A DNA stretch of 64,000 bases from Podochytrium sp. JEL0797. Taxonomy: Eukaryota > Chytridiomycota > Chytridiomycetes > Chytridiales > Chytriomycetaceae. Positions 22,476 to 33,334 of this stretch are shown here, piece after piece; within the stretch, counting starts at the first letter, position 1, and every line of letters starts with the position of its first letter. The stretch covers positions 1 to 64,000 of the forward strand of contig JADGJG010000018.1 in assembly GCA_027596195.1 (NCBI GenBank), in the 5' to 3' direction. A program made the translations under genes and the position numbers. The notes under the pieces are model-generated. The model was given only the letters and a program-made list of their open reading frames with translations, did not search any database and had not been told where the DNA came from.

Positions 22476-23182
22476 GGAACAGATTCCTCCTCTTTGTGGC
22501 CGCACATTGTGGCGGGTCAGGCAAAGTAGACTGAAACTGACGCCACAAGATAATAATAAGCTGTTGGTTCGGCACCTACTTATTGTAACTGAACAATGCT
22601 AGACAACTGCGGTTGCTGCGATACTCTGTCCCAAGAACTCCCCTGAGCAAAGTCGTGTACTCTCTGATGGCGGCACTGTATTTGGTTGAACTAGCAGTAG
22701 ACTCTCGAACTCTGTTGCACACGGCACTCGGTTGGTTTTCACGATTTATTCTCCCTTGACTTAAAACGACAAACAAACGATAACCCTGATTCGCCCCATA
22801 TGATCCTAAACACCCCATCTAAATGCGTCACCCGTATTCCCCACCACAACATCTCATCGCACCTGTCGCAACGGCTATGTCTATCTAAATTACGTCTTTT
22901 ATCCTGCTGGGCGCGTCTTGTTCAGCCCCCAATCTCCCACACCCCTTCCTCTAAGGGCGCGTATGAGTGGAAGAAAGAATTTTCCCGAGTCCGTGATTTA
23001 CGTGTTCATCGGGCGGCGATTCAGATTAGGGCCGAACTGGAGAAGGTGAAATCTCTGAATTATGTGAGAGTGTTATGTTGAGGGTACGTATGGAACACAT
23101 TTCGGCGGGCGGGGCTTTCGTCTTGCGAAATGAATTCCTCTTCAGGATTTATCAAATCAAAAAAATTCTTTCGCCCCCCAAT
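22476..23182. other. Intergenic region within the LRR block, no confident gene
   Basis: No complete gene is seen. A plus-strand frame near 22945-23081 (EFSRVRDLRVHRAAIQIRAE and onward) has helical protein-like composition but no start context or partner exon, so it may be a fragment. The last 100 bp should include the promoter of the LRR gene at 23183. Confidence 0.35.
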
Positions 23183-24328
23183 ATGGTTATCATCCACACG
23201 CTCCTCGTGATCGAAGACATTCTCGCCAACTTCCTCGCTCCCCAAGAGCACCTCTTCCTCCTCTCCACGTGCAAGTTCCTTTCGCACGCCAGAGACTCGG
23301 CCATTGGCAAACTCAAGTTCGAAATCCCGTCCCGCGTCACCTTGCCTCAGTTCCAAGACACCCTTGCTCGAATCCTTCCATTAATTCGGAACATCACATG
23401 CGCTTGTATGTGGCAAAATGGCTCCGATATCACCTTGGGTGAGATGTTGCCTCTCCTCTCGCCTCGTTTGAAAGCGCTCGAAGTCGAAAACCTTTATGAC
23501 TTCAGCCTCCTTTCAAGCTTTGTCGATCTCGAGAGACTCTCCTTATGGGACACGGAGCGCGGCAGCATCTGCTCCAATGCCCAATCACTGCGCCAATTGC
23601 AACACCTCACATCCGTCAGTTTCGTCAAAATCCCCTGGGAGTGGGACTGGATCGCACATCTCAAGTCTCTTCGCGAGTTTTCATCTACTCTCTCTCCAAT
23701 CACTTCCATTGCACCGGTTTCTCAGTTTCCCCACCTGATAAAGTTGGTCCTCAACTCATCAAATGTATACGAGCTTGACCCAGTTACGCAAACTCAGGCT
23801 AGCACTGACCTTAAGCCTTTGGCTGCATTGAAAATGCTGGAAAAGCTTGTCTTGAACAACATACATTTGGAATCGATCGCCGTAATTTCCCACCTGACAA
23901 CTCTCAAGTCGCTGACCATCAGCGCCACGGCTACGACTTCTTTGGTCGCTTTATCTGCGTTGGTAAACTTGACTGGGATTGACGTCAGCAGCAATCCGTT
24001 CATTTCCCTTCAACCGCTGTCCACTCTCATCAAGCTCAAGAAACTGCTGTGCAGCGGTACAAGAGTTTCCGACATCTCTGTCGTGTCCAATTTCAAGAAT
24101 CTGAGTGTTCTGGACCTCTCTCGATCTCTCGTATCTGACATTGGGCCACTCTCAAGTCTCGAACAACTCGAAGCTGTTTCCATTTCGCAAACCCCGGTCC
24201 GCAACCTTGGTCCACTCTTGAGTTCCAAGCACTTGAAGGCATTGCATGTGCAACAGACTCAAGTGGCGGCTTTGGATCTTGTTCTGTTTGAGTCAGTGGT
24301 GGGAAAGGAATTTCACTTTTGGCTTTGA
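23183..24328 (+). CDS. F-box-like/leucine-rich-repeat protein 2
   Basis: A single exon of 381 residues. Residues 1-45 resemble a short F-box-like helical domain (LLVIEDILANFLAPQEHLFLLSTCKFLSHARDSAIGKL). The rest is an internalin-like array of about 22-residue LRRs with the unit LxxLxxLxLxxxxIxxIxPLxxL, for example LKSLREFSSTLSPITSIAPV and LKKLLCSGTRVSDISVVSNF. There is no signal peptide or membrane span, so it is probably intracellular and protein-binding. An SCF adaptor role is inferred only from architecture. The ATG at 23183 is chosen because it aligns with the start of the paralogue at 25253, although the frame is open further upstream. Member of a local family with several decayed copies. 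Confidence 0.8.
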   Translation: MVIIHTLLVIEDILANFLAPQEHLFLLSTCKFLSHARDSAIGKLKFEIPSRVTLPQFQDTLARILPLIRNITCACMWQNGSDITLGEMLPLLSPRLKALEVENLYDFSLLSSFVDLERLSLWDTERGSICSNAQSLRQLQHLTSVSFVKIPWEWDWIAHLKSLREFSSTLSPITSIAPVSQFPHLIKLVLNSSNVYELDPVTQTQASTDLKPLAALKMLEKLVLNNIHLESIAVISHLTTLKSLTISATATTSLVALSALVNLTGIDVSSNPFISLQPLSTLIKLKKLLCSGTRVSDISVVSNFKNLSVLDLSRSLVSDIGPLSSLEQLEAVSISQTPVRNLGPLLSSKHLKALHVQQTQVAALDLVLFESVVGKEFHFWL

Positions 24329-24545
24329 GCTTTGTTGTTTTGCTGCGAACACGAATTGGAAAGAAATTTATTTGCTGTGTCTTCCATTTACAGCCAAAAA
24401 TAATATTTTTGGTGATTAGGAACGCGACGCGACATGACTTCTTGATCGGTTAGATACGACGCTTTCAATTGACAGGACTTTAAATCGAACATGGATGATA
24501 CATTTTCTATTTGGCGAGACAAATCCCAAATATATGTACACACAA

Positions 24546-24954
24546 TTAGAAGAAACTCTCGGCCTCCTTGGCGGCCTGTCCCTCCAACTGCTGTCCCTGT
24601 GGAGTTTCCAAAAATTGTTGAGCCATCCCAGCCAATCCTGCCTGTCCTCCCGCGTCACCAGCAGCAGCATCTGCAGTACTAGCATCATTTCCATTTCCTC
24701 CCTGCTGGCTCAACGAGTGAATGTATCCCTCGGCAGCACTGTCAATCATACTCGAATCGCCTCCTTCACCAACGGCACCAGCTACGTATTGAGCTGCAGA
24801 GTCAACTTGTTGGGTACCCGCCGAAGAGTCGAGATACTGAATCGCATCTTGGCCGACAGAGGAACTGGCAAACTGGTCGACTTGGAAAGTGTGAGTTAGA
24901 GATATAATCAGGGAGGGGAGAATAACCCGTACCTTGGTCTTGGAGATTGTCCAT
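24546..24954 (-). CDS. Small Ala/Gly/Gln-rich protein, paralogue B
   Basis: Exons are 24954-24933 (22 nt, MDNLQDQ) and 24880-24546, giving 118 residues. The layout and C terminus (QQLEGQAAKEAESFF) are shared with paralogue A. Conserved elements are the DQFASSSVGQDAIQYLDSSA region, a GYIHSLSQQ segment and one GLAGMAQQFL unit. The Ala/Gly/Gln-rich middle is shorter than in A. Function is unknown. It is divergently arranged with LRR gene 3, about 300 bp apart, mirroring paralogue A and LRR pseudogene 1. Confidence 0.8.
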
Positions 24955-25252
24955 CGTTTACTTTGGTGATAACAAACTGAGGAAAATGTCATGAACGACC
25001 GTGGGTTTTGGAGGCTCGACTTGGCAGAACTTGGCAAGACTTGGCAACAAGCAAAAGAACAGATATCTTCGCGATGGTTGTGAGTGACACGCTCGAACTA
25101 TCTCGGTACATTTAAATCCCTGAAACTCTCACAATAAAATACTTCTGCTTTGTCAAACTCTCCTACATCTGCTTTGTCGAGACGATTGTGAGAGACAGTT
25201 CCACATAGCGCGGTTTTTTCGTTTATTATTTCACGGAATCGCTCGCTCCCTA

Positions 25253-26431
25253 ATGGCAACACTTCACTCTCTCCTCGTGATCGACTTTCTCCTCGCTGAC
25301 TTCGTCTCGCCCAAAGAGCATCTCCGCCTCCTCTCCACTTGCAAGTACTTCTCGCACGCCAGAGACTCGGCCATCGGCAAACTGATGTTCAAAATTCCTT
25401 CGGATGTCACTTTCCCGCAGTTCGAAGATGCCCTTTCTCGAATCGCTCCATTGATTCGCAACATATCGAACTCTTCCGTAGGTCCCCATCGCCCCAATAC
25501 CACCCCGGATGCGATGCTGCCCCTCCTCTCGTCTCGTTTGAATACGCTCGAAGCCGAAGCCCTGTTGGACTTAAGCCTTCTTTCCCGCTTTACTGATCTC
25601 GAGAGACTCGGGTTAAGGGGAACCGACAACTGCAGCACCTGCTCCAACGCTCAATCACTGCGCCAATTGCATCATCTCTCCGCCATTAGTTTCAACACTA
25701 TCTGCTGGGAATGGGACTGGATCGCGCATCTCAAGTCGCTTCGCGAGTTGGCAACTTATCACTGCCCAATCACTTCCATTGCGCCGATTTCTCAGTTTCC
25801 CCAACTCACAAACCTGGAACTCACTGCGTCAAAAGTGACCGACTTCGGACCTCTCGCGGCTTTAACCCAGTTACGCCAACTGAACATTACTCGCACTGGG
25901 CGGATCTTTGACCTCAAGCCTTTGGCTGAAATGAAACTGCTGGAACGGCTTGTCTTGCGCGATACGCGCTTGGAATCGTTCTCCAAAATTTCCCTTTTGA
26001 CGACTCTCACGTCGCTGAGCATCAACAACACGGGAGGGGCGTCTTTGGAACCTTTGAATGTCTTGGTGAATCTGACCGAGCTCGACGTCAGCCGCAATCG
26101 GGTCTTTTCTATTGAGCCACTGTCGGCTCTCATCAAGCTGGAGAAACTGCTGTGCCGCAACACACGAGTCTCCGATATCTCTGCCGTCTCGAATCTCAAG
26201 AATCTGCGTGTTCTGGATCTCTCCGGATCTCATGTTGCCGACATTGGGCCATTGTCAAATCTCCAAAAACTCGAAGCTATTGGCATTTCATTCACGTCGG
26301 TCCGCGACCTTGGCCCACTCTCGAACTCCAAACACTTGAAGGCATTGCATGTGAGATATACGCAGTTGTTAGAGTTGGAGCTTGCTCCATTTGGGTCGGT
26401 GAATGGGAAGGAATTTGTTTTTGAGCTTTGA
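25253..26431 (+). CDS. F-box-like/leucine-rich-repeat protein 3
   Basis: A single exon of 392 residues and the closest relative of the gene at 23183. The N-terminal F-box-like segment reads LLVIDFLLADFVSPKEHLRL and is followed by STCKYFSHARDSAIGKLMF. About ten internalin-like LRRs follow (TNLELTASKVTDFGPLAALT, LEKLLCRNTRVSDISAVSNL, LRVLDLSGSHVADIGPLSNL). It contains one more repeat than gene 2 in the centre. The C terminus (FGSVNGKEFVFEL) matches that of gene 2. A role in protein recognition is inferred; no enzyme motif is seen. Confidence 0.82.
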   Translation: MATLHSLLVIDFLLADFVSPKEHLRLLSTCKYFSHARDSAIGKLMFKIPSDVTFPQFEDALSRIAPLIRNISNSSVGPHRPNTTPDAMLPLLSSRLNTLEAEALLDLSLLSRFTDLERLGLRGTDNCSTCSNAQSLRQLHHLSAISFNTICWEWDWIAHLKSLRELATYHCPITSIAPISQFPQLTNLELTASKVTDFGPLAALTQLRQLNITRTGRIFDLKPLAEMKLLERLVLRDTRLESFSKISLLTTLTSLSINNTGGASLEPLNVLVNLTELDVSRNRVFSIEPLSALIKLEKLLCRNTRVSDISAVSNLKNLRVLDLSGSHVADIGPLSNLQKLEAIGISFTSVRDLGPLSNSKHLKALHVRYTQLLELELAPFGSVNGKEFVFEL

Positions 26432-26583
26432 TTTTGCTGTATCGACATGGAGTTTGAATATATTGTGCTTTACAGTCCTTGATTGGATTCCGACTCCAAA
26501 AATTCAGTTTTCATTGCATCCTGGCCTCATTTTGTCGGTTTAAGCCGTTTCAAACAATTGAAATCTTGAACCAAGGTTCCAAT

Positions 26584-27740
26584 TCATAGAAGAGTCTCCA
26601 ACGCGACACAACGCTTGAGAAGAGCCACGCTAGCCACTTTGGCTCCGTTCACGCGCAGCTCCTTCATCTTGGCGAGTTTTGAAAGTGGCTTGAGGTTGTA
26701 CATGTTGGTGTCGCTGAGGTCAAGGATTTCGAGGTTCTTCAGACTTGCGAGAGGTCGGATGTCGACGTGCGGATTTTCCTCGAGAACGAGAGTAGTCGAG
26801 CTGCAGAGCGTGGTGAGTGGCGCGATATCCGTGATTTTATTGTAGCGGCACAAGAGTGTTTTGAGCTTCTCGAGGTTGGAGAGTGGTTCTATCGATTGCA
26901 GGCCACATTCATTGATGTCAAGGTGTTCAAGGTTGATGAGCGAGGACAGAGGGTTCAGGGAGGGAAGAGTGGTTAGTTCCAACTCCAAAAACGTCAAGGC
27001 CGTGAAGTTGGAAATTCCGTTCAAGGAGTGATGCGAGTGCTCAAGGGGATCAAGCGTTGCAAACGCGACATGGAGGACAAGTCTTCGAGATGTTCGAATT
27101 GCGTGTGACTAACATCCAGATCACGCAGGTGCGTCGGTTTGGCGAGAGGGGAAAACACCACCACTCCAGCAGTGGAATGCAGAGACAGCTTCAGTTGCGC
27201 GAGCTCACCGATTGAGTTAATATCTACAACCGCTGAGTTCTCGAGACGCAAAACGCGCAAAGCTGCCAAGTTGTGGATCCAAGAAATGTTTGAGAGGTGG
27301 TAGGAGACGCGAAGTTCAAGTTCCTTGACGCCTGTCAAATTGCCCAGCTCGGCAATATCTTCGACACAAAAGGGCTAGTGAATCCGCTTCTAGCATCCCA
27401 CTCGTTGATGCAGGGGACCTCGAGTTTCGGGAACAACTCGCGAATCTCTCGGAAGCTTGAAATTATTTCGAGTCCCTCAAACGAGAGCCCAAAACGGTCC
27501 AACCGACTCCTTGGAAAGAAATCAGCAGCGCGAACGAGGGGAAAAATGTTCCCAAGTCCGTGATTGAGGCGCCCATCGGGCGTGTACTCGATGCAGATTC
27601 CGATGCGAGACTTTGAAATGGCAAACAAACGGGCCTGGACAAAGAAGCGACATGTGGAGAAGAGGTGAAGGAGATCCGTGGCAGGCGTTAAGTCTCCAAG
27701 GAGGTGGTGGATGACGAGGAGGGCGTGGATTCCTGCTTCG
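26584..27740 (-). pseudogene. F-box-like/LRR pseudogene 4
   Basis: An LRR gene on the minus strand of a second subfamily. It starts around 27740 with IHALLVIHHLLGDLTPATDL then LFSTCRFFVQARLF. The frame breaks near 27340 (SWAI* then ELGNLTGVKELELRV in another frame). It breaks again near 27030 before NGISNFTALTFLELELTTL and further LRRs to the end LLKRCVALETLL. No convincing intron explains either break. It is convergent with LRR gene 3. Decay, or two sequencing indels, are the alternatives. Confidence 0.7.
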
Positions 27741-27843
27741 CTTTCGCGACTGCGGGTGGTTCACGTAAATTAGTTTCTTTAAAAAGTCTTTATTACGTTG
27801 AAGGGGTAGTGTTTATCCCTATCAAATACAAAATTGGCTCGGT

Positions 27844-29448
27844 TCAACGCCTGCGTCGATCCGGAGAACCCCCTCTTCGATCACGACTCTTGCCCCGATT
27901 GCCAGCCACCGGTGAAGGCCTTCTCGGTTTCGCATTCATACTCGACCGACGCGTTCTCGAAACATTTCTCTCGCCTCCACCATTACCACCACCACTACGA
28001 CCGCCTCGATCCTTCCCAGACGCATTCGCGATCGCATTCCCGCGCTTCCTCTCCTCTACCGGGGCTACCACCGGCTCTGCAGCCGCATTCGTCTTTCCGC
28101 CACCTAAATACCCATACACCCCACCCGCAACTCCATTCACGGTCCTCAAGATTCCCCAATCGGACTTTTTGGGAGCCTCCACCGGTTGCACAGATTTCTC
28201 CTCTTTCTCACTACCCATTTCGTCGTACGTGTCGCGACGGCTGTATCGAGGATTGTTTCTTGGAGGACCGTTTTTCCTTCCGCCGCCACCGCGTTGTTGA
28301 TCCCTTCCACCTCGCGCGTCTTTTTCATCTCTCCCGTCACGCAGATCCCTCCCTTTCGAAGGGTACTCATCCTCCCATGAATCCACACTCCCCCTCTGCG
28401 GTGCGACTCGCGGTGCCGTGTCGTACCGCTCGTCATCATCGTCAAATCTTCCACCACCATTCTCCATCAATTCAAAGTTGTCTTTCGCGGTAATGGACGC
28501 GTCGAACCGTTTCGCGTGGATCCAAGACCAGAGACTGAGTCCCATTGCGGTAGTGGTGGAGACGAGGGATGTGATCATGAGCGTGAGAATGGCGGGACTC
28601 AAGGAAGCTGTGATTCCCCTATTCAAACGACGACTGTTAATTTCCCATCAACTATTCCACTCAATGAGGGTAAGAGAACTCAACTGAAACCCAGACAAAT
28701 ACGCCACCATCCCCACCTGCGCAACCCCGCTGCATGCGCAACAAATCACGAGACAGATCCACGCAGCGAAACAGGATACACTCACAAACTTCCCGCACGC
28801 GACCCATTTCCCCCTCCACACCTTCCTCAACCAAAAACACACCACGGCTGCAACCGCGCCTATTAGTGCGACGCCGAGAATGATGGTTGCGATGGGGAGT
28901 GTGAAGATGAGGATCGGGTTTGTTGTGTATGGGAGTGCGTCGATGGTTTCTGTTACGGTCCATTGTTTCGGGGAAGAGGGGGGAGGGGATGGTGTGAATT
29001 GGAATCCGTAGGAATTGTTGCCGATGGTTTTGAGGTCGGTGGCCGGGAGGCAGGATGTGGTGCCGTTTGTGAAGGTTTTGCAGGAACCCTGGTATTTGAC
29101 GTGGTGGGGTGAGTGGGGTTTGAGTTTGGAGTTTGAGCTGTCAAAGTGGGTTACCCAGACGGTCAACACTGCGGATGTAACTTGATCACTGGGATTCGCA
29201 CTGCCCGATACAATGGTGACTAGTCCCAGTGTCTGAACGATGTGAGAGAAGGCGGACAAGGTGGCCAAGGCTGTGAGTGTGAAAGCCACACAGATTGCTA
29301 GCAGCGAGAGCAAAGTGAGGCGGACAGAAGGGTTGTGGATGTCTGGGGAGGTGGTGGAGTCGTTGTGGAGGGCGGGGAGGGGGGAGCGGAAGCGTGGTGG
29401 GGATGGAGAGTAGCTCTTGGTATTGATCCGTCGACCCCACGGCACCAT
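27844..29448 (-). CDS. SUR7/claudin-like four-span membrane protein
   Basis: Exons are 29448-28685 and 28618-27844, giving 512 residues. The N-terminal cytosolic segment is followed by a hydrophobic span (LTLLSLLAICVAFTLTALAT). A large non-cytosolic loop with two cysteines and N-glycosylation sequons follows, then three more spans (PILIFTLPIATIILGVALIG, FAAWICLVICCACSG and AILTLMITSLVSTTTAMGLS). The C-terminal half is a highly charged Arg/Gly/Asp-rich cytosolic tail with a conserved-looking LRTVNGVAGGVYGYLGGG motif. This topology is that of fungal SUR7/PalI proteins of plasma-membrane domains; the assignment is by architecture. A fragment of the tail is duplicated at 22385. Confidence 0.65.
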
Positions 29449-29539
29449 CTCGGTTAATTGAATTTTTTTTGACGGTGATTACCAATTTTGATGGTTGGCA
29501 CGTGTGCGACTGCGTGAAGGCTTGGGAGTCAAAATTCAG

Positions 29540-29900
29540 AGGAAAAGGCACCAAACCGTTAACGTAGCACAGTCAAACGTTATCACCAACTCTGTTTTCC
29601 ACGCAGCACTTTCAGCGTTGAAACCACACTTCAACTCCTGGTAACTCCGTAAACCGCCTTCGCGTGTGGTCTCTAGGTCACGTTCATGGGCCGCGAGAGT
29701 TGATGCGCGCTGTGGCAACATCCTGAACTAGGCGATTCCACTTGTTGCGCAATATTTGCACACGTTGGATCACCGAGGCATGGTCGCGACTAGGCGCGTC
29801 GAGGAGGAGGGCGGCAGCGCGTCCCACGCGACGTCGAGTTCGGCTTGTAAGGCAACGACTTGCACCAGTCTTTCTTTTGATATTGATAAATATTTCATGA
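29540..29900 (-). pseudogene. Degenerate coiled-coil coding remnant
   Basis: Minus-strand codons with helical composition occur in successive frames: LVQVVALQAELDVAWDALPP, then VIQRVQILRNKWNRLVQDVA, then AAHERDLETTREGGL and onward. They cannot be joined without frameshifts. They could be a decayed gene or exons whose splicing I cannot resolve. The remaining sequence up to 30254 shows no gene, only AT-rich 3' flank. Confidence 0.3.
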
Positions 29901-30254
29901 GAAGGGGCAGAGAAGGGAGGCGATCATTTAAAGGGGCAGAGTCTCCTATTTTCCTCCTGTGAAATTAAATGGGAAAGAGGGAGATGGAAATCCTGATATT
30001 GTGAAAGGAGAGCAATGAAACGCTTCAGAACCTTCAATCTCGTTATATAAAAAAACCAAAACCGACCCATTTAATTATTCTCCAACCTTTCTAAAGGGAC
30101 TATTTATCCACCCCCGGCTCGTGATTTCGATGAGCGCTGAGGTGGGCTTCAGTGATGTAGGAGGCATATTCGCAGTAGTGTAGTTTTAATCGATTTAAGT
30201 TGGCGAATAGTCTGGCCACCGCCCCAAGAAAGAAAGAAAGATCCAATCTCATCA

Positions 30255-33165
30255 TCAAACCCCCTCCTGCTGCGTCGAATCAAACAACAAATCATCCATC
30301 AAATACCCACCCCTCCTCAACTCCTCCAATTCCTCCTCCGTCGGGCCCTCGCCAAACTCATCCAACTCATCCACTCCATCCAAATCGTCACCCAGCCTCT
30401 GGAATTCGTACAACTCGTCTCCTTCCATTGCACCGCTGGGCCGGCGCTGGTATTTTCGGTGTTGTTGCCAGGATTCAAAGTGGTCGTAGAGTTGTCGGCG
30501 TTTCGAGAAGAGACAGTAGATGCATGTTGCGAGGGTCGAGAGGACGATGAGTGACCAGAGGAATCCGCTGAAACCGCCGCCTTCACTCGGTTCCGGTTTG
30601 ACAAATTCGGCGCCTGGTGTGGCGGAAGGCACCGCCTTCTCCGGATCCGATGTCGCGACAACAGAAGGTGTCGATTTCGCATCCTCTTCAGGAACCGGTG
30701 CGACGAACTCGGGTTTCTTTTTAATGGAACTCGATTCGCTTCCCCAGAGTTGGATGGACGCGCTTTCGAGTTTTCCAGTGAGTTCGGGATTTTCAAAGTC
30801 ACGCACAATGATTTTCCAGGTTCCTGTGGGTGGTTCGTCCCTGCGCGAATAAAAGGAAATAAATACACAACGGCCAAAGCCAACGCAAAGCAGAAAGAGA
30901 AAGCAAAATTACTCACCAATGCGCCACACTCATAAACGTCCAATTCTTGAACCCCGTCGTATCCCCATCCCCGCGTCTCGAAACGGCCAAATTCGACACG
31001 ATTCCAGCAGGACTCACCAAATCCACATTCACGTCCCCTCTTTTGGCGTGTTGGATGTTCACCTTGACAGTCACATGTTCCAAGGCTCCAAATTTGTTTT
31101 CCTTCAATGCACCCTCTGTGACTTCAAACGCGACCCGCACGTCTTGTCCGGCACCTTGCGGAATCACTCCGTCTCCTTCTGGGAGCAACAACGGGCTCTC
31201 GTAAGACGTTTGCGGGGCAACCGTCCTCCATTCCTTGGCAACCTTCAAAATCCGATACGCGTCCAACTTGCCATAACCAAACTCGTGGCTGTACAACCTA
31301 CCTGCGGCGGTTTTGAACCAGCTCTTGTCGTCTGTAGAAATAGGTACCGCGGAACGCACTGTGATGTGCTGGAAGTCGCGCCAGGAAAGGTCGGGGCGGA
31401 TGGAGTGAACGAGGGCGTAGATTCCCGAGGCGAGGGGGGCTGCGGCGGAGGTGCCGCCGTGGGATTTTGTGCAGAGGTCGGAGCCGGTATGGCTGATGGA
31501 CCAGTCGGTGGTTGCCTTTTGGTTTGTGGGGTGAGGGAGAAGTTGCGATATCAGTTGTTGTGCTAGAGTGCTTTTTCGTGAGTTTGATATTTCAATGCTC
31601 TCGGCTTTTCTTGGCTCGCTGCGATCGCTCTTTTTTCTCTATGCACATTGCGCATGAATTGCTCGCTTCGCTCACTCTTCTTCTACGCGCTTCGCGAACG
31701 ACTTGTTCGCTTCACTCGCATATTTTTCTTCGACGCGCTTCGACGATGAGTAGTTCGCTTCGCTGACTCTCTTCCGCGCTTTCGCGGTGCGCATGACTTG
31801 CTCGCTCACTCCCCATCCGCCCTTTCGCGCGCGCGGTGTGCGCACGCACCCTCCCTCGCGCACGTCGCGTCGCTGCGCTCGCTTCACAGCCACTCCAAAC
31901 TCCACCTCACCTCACTCGCACAAAATACTCACAATCGCATCATCATGCCGAACTGTCGCCGAACTATACATGACAATCAAATTCGCACTACACGCCTCAG
32001 AATACGCGGGATGCTGGTTATTGCGATCGACGGCCCCAACGGTAATGGTATAAATGGAATTCGTGTACCCATCGAAATTGCAATTATCTCCCGAAGCACC
32101 ACCGTTTCCGGAGGCAAACACGAAAATGGAACCGAGCCCGTTTCTGCCGTTTGTGATTCCATTGAAGACCGCGTCGGAAACGATTCGGGGTGGAGCCTCC
32201 ATGGTACGACCGTCATCAGTGGGACCCCAGGAACAAGAAAAGATGTGGTTCTCGTTGAATTTGTAGTTGATGGAAGCGGCTTCGTCGGCTTCCGTGAGAG
32301 CACCGCCGAGAATTCGCACAGCCGAGACTTTTGCTTCGAACGCGACTCCGACGCCGCACACGTTGTTGCGCACGGCAGCGACTTCGCCGGCGCAGCGGGT
32401 GCCGTGGCGGTCGTCGCTGACTTTGGGGTTTGGGACGGGGGTGTGTGCGTTGAAGTCGTAGGAGCCTTCGGCGAACTTGGAAACAGTTTCAGTAATTTGA
32501 TACCGAGTATTCCAGGCATTGTAACGTATTCGAAACTCACGTAATTGTCTTTCAGATCGTTGCTGTTCATATCAAGACCGTCATCGACAAAACACACGAC
32601 GGCGCCCTTTCCAAAGATTCCTGTCAACTTTTGTTAAGTAAGAATCCCATACCCAATACACTGTACAAATAAAGAATACGTTAATTAGCAGATAAATACC
32701 TTGCTCCCATGCACCCGTCAAATTGTGATCATTTCCCAACTGCCCCGGCGAAGTGTTCAGCAGATGCCACTGGTCCTTGAACATTGGATCCGTGATGTCG
32801 TCTGTTGAAAACGGCGCATCTCGTTTGACGAGGCGCATCCGCGGTGTTTGGATCTCTGCCCATTCGACGCCTTTGTCGCCCAAGAAATCGGATTCGAGCG
32901 ACGATCGCCGGGATACGTCAGACTTTGGCAGCGCAAACAGAAAGTGGCGTTTGAGTTCGCCGACTTGGCCGATGAAGTGGACATTCATTCGCGCGCCGAG
33001 GGCAGAGGCCGCGGTGTGGAGTGAAGAGGGGTCAAAGGAGGGTGCGAGTTTGACGGCAAAGTACGAAAAGTGATCGTGGTCATTCGGAGACACGAGGGGA
33101 TGTGGTGCCGAAGTAGCGTGTCCAAAGAAGGGGGCCACGCATGATAACACCAAGAATAATCGCAT
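30255..33165 (-). CDS. Kexin-like proprotein convertase 1
   Basis: A subtilisin-family (S8B) calcium-dependent endoprotease of the late Golgi that cleaves after KR/RR pairs. Exons are 33165-32700, 32620-32541, 32475-31933, 31515-30917 and 30840-30255, giving 757 residues. It has a signal peptide (MRLFLVLSCVAPFFGHATSA), a prodomain ending LVKRDAPF (likely autocleavage site), and a catalytic triad at about D168 (VDDGLD), H206 (DRHGTRCAGE) and S386 (HGGTSAAAP). The oxyanion-hole Asn lies in FASGNGG. A P domain contains GDVNVDLVSP and FMSVAHW. A Ser/Pro stalk, a transmembrane span (FLWSLIVLSTLATCIYCLF) and an acidic cytosolic tail complete it. Intron 3 is unusually long (417 nt) and repeat-rich. 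Paralogue of the gene at 39554. Confidence 0.93.
31560..31895. repeat. CTTCGC-rich low-complexity block in kexin 1 intron 3
   Basis: A stretch of recurring GCTTCGC, TCGCTCACT and CGCGCTTTCGCG words, many of them short palindromes, fills most of the 417-nt intron. Other introns here are mostly under 100 nt. A shorter block of similar words occurs at about 862-903 in a PARP intron. Confidence 0.7.
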
Positions 33166-33235
33166 TTGCGTGCTTTTTGTTCAACTCCATTTCCGATACA
33201 CTTCACACCTTTTTTAAAGTAATATTTCACCCCTC

Positions 33236-33334
33236 AACAACCCCTCAACCGCATTGGCCGAATTAAAACACGACACTAGCATTGGGATCGTGTGGGAATT
33301 GCAGGATTTTTGGTTTGTTCAATTGGCGCACAGC
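33236..33334 (-). pseudogene. Collapsed copy of the Cys-rich gene flanks
   Basis: The sequence ACACGACACTAGCAT followed directly by GGGATCGTGTGGG corresponds to the two flanks of the gene at 34672-34929 (about 34704-34720 and 34975-34990). The open frame between them is missing. It is therefore a remnant with an internal deletion, ending at the left TIR of the adjacent element. Confidence 0.55.

Noticed and set aside
31787..32544. Plus-strand frames over kexin 1 exon 3 and intron 3
   Set aside because: Reverse shadows of the protease exon and of the low-complexity intron.
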